This document shows positions 57,156-64,000 of a DNA stretch of 64,000 nt, piece by piece. A program made the position numbers and the translations under genes. Origin of the DNA: DASSJT01 sp963715025 (GTDB lineage: Bacteria; Actinomycetota; Actinomycetes; Actinomycetales; Dermatophilaceae); assembly GCA_963715025.1 (NCBI GenBank), contig CAVQQQ010000009.1, positions 558,001-622,000 on the forward strand, read 5' to 3'. Under the pieces are notes generated by a model. It saw nothing but the letters and a program-made list of their open reading frames with translations, had not been told where the DNA came from and searched no databases. How positions within the stretch are numbered: position 1 is the first letter of the stretch; every line of letters starts with the position of its first letter.

Positions 57156-58611
57156 CCGGCCCCTCCTTGGCGGTGCGGCGCGGGCGTGCCCGGCGGGCCG
57201 ACGTGGACGCCGGTGCCTTCCGGGATCCTGCTGCCCTCCGCTTCGCGATCCCGAGGCGTTCCAGCTCGTCGAGCTCCGCGACGAACGCGTGGACGAGGGA
57301 CTCGGGGTCGGGGACCCGCTCGGCGTCGACCTTGAAGCCGATGTGCACGGTGCCGTCGTAGGTGAAGATGCAGGTGCCGAGGCTCTGGTTGCCCGACTCG
57401 GGGACCCAGCCGAGCAGCCTGGTGACTCGCGTGCCGACGATGTAGCGGGGCTGTGCGGGACCGCGCACGTTCGTGATGACGCCGCTCGCCTTGTTGGCGA
57501 AGAAGTCGACGAGCAGCCGGCCGACATCCGGTCCTGCGGTGCCGATGATGCGGATGAGCCCGAAGGTGAGCACTGGCTCTGGCGAGTGCTTGATGACGTC
57601 CATCCGGCGCTTGGTCTCGGCCAGTCTCGCGAACGTCGTCCCGAGGCTGGTCGGAAGGATCAGCAGCACGAGCGCGAAGCGGTTGCCCAGTTCGCGGGGC
57701 AGCGGCTCGTCGGGGTCCCGCACGTCGACGGGAACCATGGCGGGGATGTCGACCCTCCGGCCCTCGTGCTCCTCGACGTACTTGGCCAGGGCGCCCGCGA
57801 GGGCAGCCACGAGCACGTCATTGACCGTGACACCAGTGCGATGGGCCAGCGTGACGACGTCACTGAGCGGAATGGGCGGCGCCCAGACGGCACGTTTGCC
57901 AGCGCCGGGCAGGCCCGCGATGGGCGACGCGGGGTACCGGGTGAAGAGCAGCTTCGCTGCGACGTCTCCCGTCTGCCGAGCGAGCCTGAGCACCCGGCCG
58001 GCCTGGCCTGGGGTGAACGCGCGCGGGAGGTCGAGCAGGGCGGTGCCGGTAGTGCCCGCCAGCCGCATAGCCTGCCCCACGAGCCCAAGGCTGAGATCCT
58101 GCTCGGGCGTTTCGTCGGGCCCGGCATCCGCGTTCCTCCCTTCCGGGGAATCGTCGGTGAGCGAGAGGAGCACACGGGTCAGCGCGACGCCGTCGGCGAG
58201 GGAGTGGTGAAAGCGGCAGAACACCGCGGACCCGACGCCGTAGCCGTCGATGAGGTGCACCTCCCACAGCGGGCGGTCCCGGGGGAGCTGTCTGCTGATG
58301 CCGCCGTTGAGGTACTCCTGGAGGGCTGCGTCGTCGCCCGGCGGGGGGAGTACGGCACGGTGGATGTGCCGGAACAGGGAGAAGTCGGGGTCGTCCTCCC
58401 ACTGCTGCGCCACCAGTGGGAGCCGCGACGGCACCAGGCGCTGGCGGAAGACCGGGTAGCGATTGACGACGCGGCCGCTCAGGACATCGAGGAACTGGTC
58501 CCAGTCGACCGGGCCCTCAAGCATCATCAGACTTTCGATGACCATGGGGTTGGTGGGACGGTCCATCGTGAGCCAGATGGAGTCGACCGGCGAGAGGGCT
58601 CTGCGGGGCAT
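57121..58611 (-). CDS. wax ester synthase/diacylglycerol acyltransferase
   Basis: A 496-aa WS/DGAT-family enzyme making triacylglycerol or wax esters from acyl-CoA. The active-site motif is FHHSLADGVALT (HHxxxDG). Other family blocks are SPVDSIWLTMDRPTNPM, RPLWEVHLIDG, TVNDVLVAALAGAL and ITNVRGPAQP. The C-terminal tail of about 35 residues is Arg/Lys/Ala-rich and overlaps the end of the hydrolase gene. Confidence 0.92.
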   Translation of the reverse strand: MPRRALSPVDSIWLTMDRPTNPMVIESLMMLEGPVDWDQFLDVLSGRVVNRYPVFRQRLVPSRLPLVAQQWEDDPDFSLFRHIHRAVLPPPGDDAALQEYLNGGISRQLPRDRPLWEVHLIDGYGVGSAVFCRFHHSLADGVALTRVLLSLTDDSPEGRNADAGPDETPEQDLSLGLVGQAMRLAGTTGTALLDLPRAFTPGQAGRVLRLARQTGDVAAKLLFTRYPASPIAGLPGAGKRAVWAPPIPLSDVVTLAHRTGVTVNDVLVAALAGALAKYVEEHEGRRVDIPAMVPVDVRDPDEPLPRELGNRFALVLLILPTSLGTTFARLAETKRRMDVIKHSPEPVLTFGLIRIIGTAGPDVGRLLVDFFANKASGVITNVRGPAQPRYIVGTRVTRLLGWVPESGNQSLGTCIFTYDGTVHIGFKVDAERVPDPESLVHAFVAELDELERLGIAKRRAAGSRKAPASTSARRARPRRTAKEGPVRKQRRPAPAS

Positions 58612-58706
58612 GTCTTGACGGTGCGCCGTCGGAATGCGGTTCGGCAGGGCCGGAGGTCCCTGAAACTGGGCCGCTGGTGAGTCACGCGAACAGCCGGTCG
58701 TCGACC

Positions 58707-59918
58707 TCAGCCCGAGACGCAGCCACCCGTCGACACGCGTTTGGACGCACTGCCTGCCGCGTGGATGATCGCTCGAGCCTCGTCGAGGGTGAGCGCGTAC
58801 CCAGTCACGTTGTCGTCGAGGGACTTGGCGAAGACGACGCCGACCACACGGCCGTTCGGGTCCAGCAGGGGGCCACCCGAGTTGCCGGGCCGCACGCGGG
58901 CGTACATCGAGTAGACCTCGCGGACCGTGCCCGGGTCGCCGTAGATGTCGGCGCCGCGGGCGTCGATCACCTGGCGGATGCGTGCGGCGTCGAGGCGGTA
59001 GGGACCATCGAGGGGGAACCCGGCGACCACCCCTGCGTCACCGCGCTTGAGGACGCTGCCGAGCGGGAGCGGACGCGAGGGCAGGTCGGGCACGGCGATC
59101 ACGGCTAGGTCGCGCTCGGGGTCGAAGATGACCACCCGGCCGGTGTAGGACTGCCCGGTGCCGCGAGGCCGCACGGTCACGTCGCCGAGGCCGGCCACGA
59201 CGTGGGCGTTCGTCACGACCCGGCCTGGTGCCACGACCCAGCCGCTGCCCTCCTGCCCACGGTTGCACGCAGCCGCCACGCCGGTGATCTTGACGACCGA
59301 GCTGGCGGCCGCCTCGACACCGGCGGTGCGAACCACGTTGGGGTCTGGCGGGTCGACGGGCCGGATCGGCTCGGCCTGGATCCCCTCGAACACGCGCGGG
59401 AAGCCCTCCCGGTCGAGGGCCTGCCGGAACCCGGCGAAGAGCCTGGACGTCTGCGGGGGGACCACGGAGTCGATGGCCCGCAGCACGCGGGACTCGCCCA
59501 CCGCCTTCGCGACCGGGGCCGGCGCCCCGCCGCGCAGCGCGCCGGCGACGAACCAGACCAGCACCGACACGGAGACGAGCACCACCACCATGCCGAGGAC
59601 CGAGTCGACCACCCGGCCCGGACCCGCGGGCACGCGGGCGCGGACCCGGCCGCCCAGCGCCACCGCGATGGCCTGTCCCATCGAGGCGATCGAGAACACG
59701 CCGAACACCAGGACGAGGGCGCGCAGGAGCGGGCTGCTGTCGAAGACGTCGAAGGAGTCGAGCAGGGCCGGGAGCACGGCCATGGCGATCGCGCCACCGC
59801 CGAGGAAGCCCGCGAGCGACAGAACGCTGATGACCATGCCCTGCCGGTAGCCGCTAGCCGCGTAGCCAGCGAGGAGCAGCACCAGGAAGATGTCGAGCAG
59901 GGGGAGCGACCCGATCAC
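58707..59918 (-). CDS. marP: MarP-type membrane serine protease (CvpA plus trypsin domain)
   Basis: A 403-aa protein. Four membrane helices of a CvpA/colicin V production domain fill about residues 1-130. An extracytoplasmic trypsin-like domain (about 190-400) follows, with the triad His (VVTNAHVVAG), Asp (DPERDLAVIAV) and Ser (VRPGNSGGPLL). In mycobacteria MarP protects against acid and oxidative stress. The GTG at 59918 has AAAGGA five bases upstream and a GTGA overlap with the NUDIX gene, so I prefer it to the GTG at 59936. Confidence 0.9.
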   Translation of the reverse strand: MIGSLPLLDIFLVLLLAGYAASGYRQGMVISVLSLAGFLGGGAIAMAVLPALLDSFDVFDSSPLLRALVLVFGVFSIASMGQAIAVALGGRVRARVPAGPGRVVDSVLGMVVVLVSVSVLVWFVAGALRGGAPAPVAKAVGESRVLRAIDSVVPPQTSRLFAGFRQALDREGFPRVFEGIQAEPIRPVDPPDPNVVRTAGVEAAASSVVKITGVAAACNRGQEGSGWVVAPGRVVTNAHVVAGLGDVTVRPRGTGQSYTGRVVIFDPERDLAVIAVPDLPSRPLPLGSVLKRGDAGVVAGFPLDGPYRLDAARIRQVIDARGADIYGDPGTVREVYSMYARVRPGNSGGPLLDPNGRVVGVVFAKSLDDNVTGYALTLDEARAIIHAAGSASKRVSTGGCVSG

Positions 59919-60583
59919 ACGCGTCCTTTCATCCACGCCGAGGCGACGTGATCAGGGATCTCGCGCCGCACCTGGGCATCCCACGGCTTCGAGATCCCGG
60001 CGACATCGAGGACCGTGGCCAACAGTGTGGCAGTGAAACCCCAGATGAACATTCCGTCGGCCTCGAACCCGGGTCCCATGAACCCAGCCGGATGGTAGAC
60101 GGTGAACCTGGCGGACGGCTCCACGAGGTCATCGACCGGCACCCGCGCCACGCGTGCCACCTCGCGCTCGTCGACGACGCCGATGGCATGCGGCTCCCGC
60201 CACCAGCCGAGCACCGGCGTGATCGCCTGGCCCGAGAAGGACATGTAGACCGTCGGCAGCTCGCTGACCACGTCGACCGTGCCGGGGTCGATGCCGACCT
60301 CCTCCTGCGCCTCGCGTAGAGCCGCGTGGACGAGGCCCTCATCGGTATCGTCGAGGCCGCCGCCCGGGAAGGACACCTGGCCCGCGTGCGAGCGCAGGTC
60401 GCGGGAACGCTCGGTCAGCACCACGTCTTCGCCGCGCCCCTCCCCGGCGCTGCCGAAGAGCACCAGCACAGCCGACCGGCGCGGCGGTGCTGGTGGCGGG
60501 GCGAACTCGCGGAACCACTCCGGTAGCTGGCGCTGCGCCATCGTGGCCACCTGCTCGAGCCAGGGTGGGCGCGGATCGGTCAC
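59915..60583 (-). CDS. CoA pyrophosphatase (NUDIX hydrolase)
   Basis: A 222-aa NUDIX protein. It combines the CoA-pyrophosphatase box [23 protein letters not shown] with a full NUDIX motif ([11 protein letters not shown]), so it probably cleaves CoA or its oxidised forms into phosphopantetheine and adenosine bisphosphate. It overlaps nth upstream and marP downstream by GTGA. Confidence 0.9.
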   Translation of the reverse strand: MTDPRPPWLEQVATMAQRQLPEWFREFAPPPAPPRRSAVLVLFGSAGEGRGEDVVLTERSRDLRSHAGQVSFPGGGLDDTDEGLVHAALREAQEEVGIDPGTVDVVSELPTVYMSFSGQAITPVLGWWREPHAIGVVDEREVARVARVPVDDLVEPSARFTVYHPAGFMGPGFEADGMFIWGFTATLLATVLDVAGISKPWDAQVRREIPDHVASAWMKGRV

Positions 60584-61338
60584 GACGGCATACCGCTCTC
60601 CGCTGGCAGCTCGACTGCCGCCACCTGGGGGGCCAGCTCGAACTTCAGCAGCTTCAGCGCCTTCTCGGGATCGGTCTCACCAGTGCCGTAGGCCGGGCAC
60701 CAGCGCGCCACCGGGCAGGCGCCGCAGGCGGGCTTCTTGGCATGGCAGGTGCGCCGACCGTGGAAGATCACCACGTGCGAGAGCATCGTCCACTCCTTGC
60801 GCGGGATGAGCTCGCCGACGATCTCCTCGACCTTGACCGGGTCTTGCTCGTCGGTCCAGCCGAAGCGCCGCACGAGGCGGCCGAAATGGGTGTCGACCGT
60901 GATGCCCGGGATGCCGAACGCGTTGCCCAGCACCACATTCGCGGTCTTGCGGCCCACTCCCGGAAGGGTTACGAGGTCCTTCATACGCGGCGGCACCTCG
61001 CCGTCAAAACGCTCGACCAGGTCGGCGCCCAGCTTCATCACCGAGTTGGTCTTGGCCCGGAAGAACCCGGTGGGCTTGAGGATCGCCTCCATCTCGTCGC
61101 GGTCGGCGCCGGCGAGGTCGGCCGCCGTCGGGTACTTCGCGAAGAGCTGCGGCGTCACCTTGTTGACCATGACGTCCGTGGTCTGGGCCGACAGGATCGT
61201 GGCGACGAGCAGCTGGAGCGGCGACTCGAAGTCGAGCTCGCAGTGGGCGTAGGGATAGCGGTCGTGGAGCGCGCGATACATGCGGCGGGCGCGGCGCTTC
61301 AGCGCGATCGGCGCTTCCTCGCGGACGTGGGCAGACAC
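60580..61338 (-). CDS. nth: endonuclease III
   Basis: A 252-aa base-excision DNA glycosylase/AP lyase for oxidised pyrimidines. The helix-hairpin-helix [14 protein letters not shown] contains the catalytic lysine, the catalytic aspartate is in [10 protein letters not shown], and the [4Fe-4S] cluster ligands are in [17 protein letters not shown]. The GTG start at 61338 gives [16 protein letters not shown]. It is divergent from crp with a 50-bp gap. Confidence 0.94.
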   Translation of the reverse strand: MSAHVREEAPIALKRRARRMYRALHDRYPYAHCELDFESPLQLLVATILSAQTTDVMVNKVTPQLFAKYPTAADLAGADRDEMEAILKPTGFFRAKTNSVMKLGADLVERFDGEVPPRMKDLVTLPGVGRKTANVVLGNAFGIPGITVDTHFGRLVRRFGWTDEQDPVKVEEIVGELIPRKEWTMLSHVVIFHGRRTCHAKKPACGACPVARWCPAYGTGETDPEKALKLLKFELAPQVAAVELPAESGMPS

Positions 61339-61388
61339 CGGACAAGCGTACGGCGCGCGGCTGACGGACCCGTGGCACACTGTCGGGC

Positions 61389-62066
61389 GTGGACCTCGAC
61401 GTGGTGAGAAGAGCCCCGCTGTTCGCCGGCCTGGACGATGACGCCGCGCAGTCCCTCGTCTCCTCCATGACCGCCTCGCGCATGGAGCGCGGCGACGTTC
61501 TCTTCCACGAGGGCGACCGTGGCGACCGGCTCTACGTCATCGCCGAGGGCAAGATCAAGCTCGGGCGATCCAGTGCCGACGGCCGGGAGAACCTCCTGGC
61601 CATCCTCGGCCCGGGCGAAATGTTCGGCGAGCTCAGCCTTTTCGACCCCGGGCCGCGCACCGCGACGGCCACCGCAGTGGCCGAGACGCAGCTCCTCGCG
61701 ATCGGCAACGACCAGCTGCAGGAGTACCTCACCCAGCGCCCCCGCGTGGCAGCCACCCTGCTCGCCGCCCTGGCGCGACGGCTGCGGCGCACCAACGAGA
61801 GCCTCGCCGACCTCGTCTTCACCGACGTGCCGGGCCGCGTGGCCAAGGCCCTGCTCGATCTGGCCAGCCGCTTCGGCCGGCCCACCGAGGAAGGCATCAT
61901 GGTCAGCCACGACCTCACGCAGGAGGAGCTCGCCCAGCTGGTCGGCGCCTCCCGCGAGACGGTCAACAAGGCGCTGGCGGACTTCGCCAGCCGGGGCTGG
62001 CTCAGACTCGAAGCGCGCGCGGTGCTGCTGCAGGACGTCGAACGCCTCAAGCGCCGCGCCAGGTAG
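61389..62066 (+). CDS. crp: Crp/Fnr-family global regulator
   Basis: A 225-aa cyclic-nucleotide-responsive regulator. The cNMP-binding domain has the phosphate-binding cassette [21 protein letters not shown] with its Glu and Arg. The C-terminal HTH is [29 protein letters not shown]. It is the GlxR/Crp orthologue of Actinobacteria by its nth neighbour. It may also control the glyoxylate genes in this window, but I did not find convincing TGTGA-N6-TCACA sites. Confidence 0.93.
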   Translation: MDLDVVRRAPLFAGLDDDAAQSLVSSMTASRMERGDVLFHEGDRGDRLYVIAEGKIKLGRSSADGRENLLAILGPGEMFGELSLFDPGPRTATATAVAETQLLAIGNDQLQEYLTQRPRVAATLLAALARRLRRTNESLADLVFTDVPGRVAKALLDLASRFGRPTEEGIMVSHDLTQEELAQLVGASRETVNKALADFASRGWLRLEARAVLLQDVERLKRRAR

Positions 62067-62127
62067 CGAGGACACCAGGTCGCCAAGGCGCCAGGCGCTC
62101 ATGGCCAGGTAGCACGCTGAGCGGCCG

Positions 62128-62925
62128 CTATCGCCTGAGGTATTCCAGCTGGGCGGCCACGCTCAGCGCCGCCGCCGGCCAGACCGCCCGGGGCACATCG
62201 GCATAGACCCGCTCGACCACGTCATCGACCGTCACTGCTCCCTCGACGAGCGCCTGCCGGACCTGCTCGAGCCGCTCGCGGCGGTGCACCTGGTAGAACG
62301 CCACCATCGCCTCGGCGTCGGGTACCACCGGACCGTGCCCGGGCAGGATGGTGGTCACCTGCCCGTGGCCGGTCAGAGCGCGGATCCGCTCCAGGGTCTG
62401 GAGGTATGCCGCGAGCTCGCCATCCGGGTGAGCCACGACCGTGGTGCCCCGGCCCAGGACCGTGTCGCCGGTCAGGAGGGCATGGTCGGCCTCCAGGGCG
62501 AAGGAGATCGAGTCGCTGGTGTGGCCGGGCGTGGCGACCACTCTCAGCTCGAGCGCGCCAGCACGGATCACGTCGCCGTCTGCAAGGTCTGCGTGGCCAC
62601 GACCGACCGCACGCACGGGCGACCCGGTGAGCTCGGCGAAGCGCGGAGCAGCCTCGGAGTGGTCCAGATGTCTGTGGGTGAGGATCGTCTGGGTGACGCG
62701 GGCCCCGGCATCGGCGATCACACGGCATACCCGCTGGAGGTGTGCCTCGTCGAGCGGACCCGGATCGATGACCACGGCTTCCTCCGCGCCCGGCTCGAGG
62801 AGAACCCATGTGTTGGTGCCGTCGAGGGTCATGGGCCCCGGGTTCGGGGCGAGGACGCAATAGGCCCGGGGGGTGATCTGACCGCCTGCCCAGGTCGCCG
62901 GAACGGGCGGTGGCTGAGTGGTCAC
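62128..62925 (-). CDS. metallo-beta-lactamase-fold hydrolase
   Basis: A 265-aa MBL-fold protein with the complete two-metal site: LTHRHLDHSEA, VATPGHTSDSISF, LLTGDTVLGRG and ILPGHGPV, then a C-terminal helical domain (RRERLEQVRQALVEG) as in the LACTB2/RNase-like group found beside crp and nth in Actinobacteria. The substrate is unknown. It is coupled by GTGA to the upstream NUDIX gene. Confidence 0.88.
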   Translation of the reverse strand: MTTQPPPVPATWAGGQITPRAYCVLAPNPGPMTLDGTNTWVLLEPGAEEAVVIDPGPLDEAHLQRVCRVIADAGARVTQTILTHRHLDHSEAAPRFAELTGSPVRAVGRGHADLADGDVIRAGALELRVVATPGHTSDSISFALEADHALLTGDTVLGRGTTVVAHPDGELAAYLQTLERIRALTGHGQVTTILPGHGPVVPDAEAMVAFYQVHRRERLEQVRQALVEGAVTVDDVVERVYADVPRAVWPAAALSVAAQLEYLRR

Positions 62926-63749
62926 GGCAGCTCGGCCCGCAGCACTGCGCCGTCGTCGACCAGCTGGAGCACCGGCATCACGGGGGCGATCGCCGGGCGC
63001 TCCGAGAGGAAGTCGACGGCCGAGGCCGCCCGGGCGAGCTCCTCGAGACAGACCAGGGTCGGGGGAAGGAGGAGGGCCTCGCCCTCCCGGAACTGGTCGA
63101 TCAGGTCGGGCGGCCGGACCCAGTCCGAGGTGTCGGCCTCGGTGGTCTTGTCGTCGGCCCGCTGTCCCTCGGGAACGGCGGCAGCGAAGAAGCGGGTGTC
63201 GTAGCGCCGGGGCTCGAACTCGGGCGTGATCCAGTGGGCGCGATAGGAGAGCAGGTCGCTGCGGAGGGCCAGACCCTGCTCGATGAGCACCTCCGCCAGC
63301 GAGGACTCGCGGGCCAGCAGGGCGCGGCGACGCTCGTGCCATTCGGGGCTGCTGACGTCGCCGATCACCGAGTCCGGGCCGGGGCCGGCGAGGAGGACCC
63401 CACACTCCTCGAACACCTCACGCACGGCGGCCGCGACGAGTTCGCGTGCGGCGGAATCGCTGGTCTGCAGCTCGGCGGCCCACTCGGCCGCCGCGGGACC
63501 CGCCCAGGGCAGGTCGTGGGCCGCATCGCGGGGATCGACCCCACCGCCCGGGAACACCCACACGGACGGGGCGAACTTCATGGTCGCCACCCGCCGCAGC
63601 ATGAACACCTCGGGACCCGAGTCGCCGTCGCGCACGAACATCACCGTCGCGGCCAGGTGGGCTTCGGGGATCCGTCCCGGCTCCTCGAGCCAGCTGGTCG
63701 CCCGCCGGACCAGCGTGGGTGTGGTGTCCAGGGAGAAGTCGCGGATCAC
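62922..63749 (-). CDS. NUDIX hydrolase with split box (NUDT19-like)
   Basis: A 275-aa NUDIX protein in which the box is interrupted: VWVFPGGGVDPRD is followed by about 35 extra residues before AAVREVFEECGVLL. This layout matches NUDT19-type acyl-CoA diphosphatases. LLSYRAHWITPEFEPRRYDTRFF is the conserved following segment. The GTG start is at 63749. Confidence 0.85.
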   Translation of the reverse strand: MIRDFSLDTTPTLVRRATSWLEEPGRIPEAHLAATVMFVRDGDSGPEVFMLRRVATMKFAPSVWVFPGGGVDPRDAAHDLPWAGPAAAEWAAELQTSDSAARELVAAAVREVFEECGVLLAGPGPDSVIGDVSSPEWHERRRALLARESSLAEVLIEQGLALRSDLLSYRAHWITPEFEPRRYDTRFFAAAVPEGQRADDKTTEADTSDWVRPPDLIDQFREGEALLLPPTLVCLEELARAASAVDFLSERPAIAPVMPVLQLVDDGAVLRAELP

Positions 63750-63791
63750 GCCCCGATGCTATGCCGACTTCGGTGGTGGCAGGATCTGGCC

Positions 63792-64000
63792 ATGGCGCTG
63801 CGCATCGTCCGGCTCGGCACTCCGAGGCTGCCCGGCGAGGGGCTGCGGATCGGCACCGTGCGGCGCCCGCCGCGAGGGGTGCCCAAGCCGGAGTTCGCCA
63901 CCCGCGACTACTACGACGTGTGGCTGCCCGAGCTGTCGCCCAGCCAGGCTCTGGTCACCCAGGCCCTTCATGCGACCGGCGACCGGGAGTGGGCGGCCTT
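63792..64000 (+). CDS. DUF488 family protein, N-terminal part (cut by window edge)
   Basis: The first 69 codons read MALRIVRLGTPRLPGEGLRI ... DYYDVWLPELSPS, the N-terminus of YeaO-like DUF488 proteins, small soluble proteins of unknown function. It is divergent from the NUDIX gene, with 42 bp between. Confidence 0.8.
   Translation, partial: MALRIVRLGTPRLPGEGLRIGTVRRPPRGVPKPEFATRDYYDVWLPELSPSQALVTQALHATGDREWAA

Overview
The window is high-GC DNA from an actinobacterium. GTG starts are common, coupled genes often share ATGA or GTGA overlaps, and the block crp, nth, CoA-pyrophosphatase NUDIX, marP, ephE-like hydrolase and small holin-like membrane protein near the right end has the order known from many Actinobacteria. 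I cannot name the genus from sequence alone; a member of the Micrococcales is a reasonable guess.

Layout. (1) 1-8.5 kb: purine catabolism on the minus strand: the start of an MFS exporter, guanine deaminase, xdhC, xdhB, xdhA, a hydantoin/allantoin-type racemase, and a broken NCS1 transporter that lacks its 5' part. (2) 8.5-10.6 kb: a MerR-family regulator, a small thioredoxin-like gene with a MerR-type promoter, and a frameshifted mercuric-reductase-like pseudogene. (3) 10.6-34.0 kb: a catabolic island for short alkenes and their epoxides. It encodes a four-component soluble diiron alkene monooxygenase (etnABCD order), a MEDS-domain sensor with a GAF/PucR regulator, an acylating aldehyde dehydrogenase, 2-ketopropyl-CoM oxidoreductase/carboxylase, a five-gene coenzyme M biosynthesis operon, a CoA-disulfide-reductase-like enzyme, two hydroxypropyl-CoM dehydrogenases, a two-subunit CoA-transferase, an ADP-forming acyl-CoA synthetase, and the zinc epoxyalkane:CoM transferase. 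(4) 34.2-50.5 kb: the rest of the purine/ureide cluster on the minus strand: ureidoglycine aminohydrolase, allantoinase, glycerate kinase, glyoxylate carboligase, tartronate semialdehyde reductase, hydroxypyruvate isomerase, HIU hydrolase, OHCU decarboxylase, two NCS2 permeases (one fused to a second OHCU-decarboxylase-like domain), uricase, an HTH regulator, a thiamine-binding-type protein, a CitE-like aldolase and an ACT-domain malic enzyme. (5) 50.8-64 kb: housekeeping genes: cupin, PadR-controlled ABC exporter, NhaA, holin-like protein, alpha/beta hydrolase, WS/DGAT, MarP protease, NUDIX, Nth, Crp, metallo-beta-lactamase-fold hydrolase, second NUDIX and a DUF488 start.

How the genes work together. 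In the island, EtnABCD would epoxidise an alkene, XecA would open the epoxide with coenzyme M, the XecD/XecE dehydrogenases would make the keto-CoM thioether, and XecC would cleave and carboxylate it to acetoacetate. The CoA-transferase and synthetase would bring carboxylates into central metabolism. CoM itself would be made from phosphoenolpyruvate and sulfite by the ComA-led operon. In the flanks, guanine goes to xanthine, urate, HIU, OHCU, allantoin, allantoate and on to glyoxylate, which the Gcl branch turns into glycerate phosphate. No gene for allantoate hydrolysis or ureidoglycolate cleavage is visible.

Two signals tie this together. Tandem TTTCCG-N5-CGGAA-like operators with a 21-bp repeat stand before xdhA, hyi, uricase and malic enzyme, so both flanks look like one regulon. 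The heptamer GGCATAC/GTATGCC is frequent in both flanks and nearly absent between 8.5 and 34 kb. Together with the truncated NCS1 gene this suggests the alkene island was inserted into a once continuous ureide cluster.
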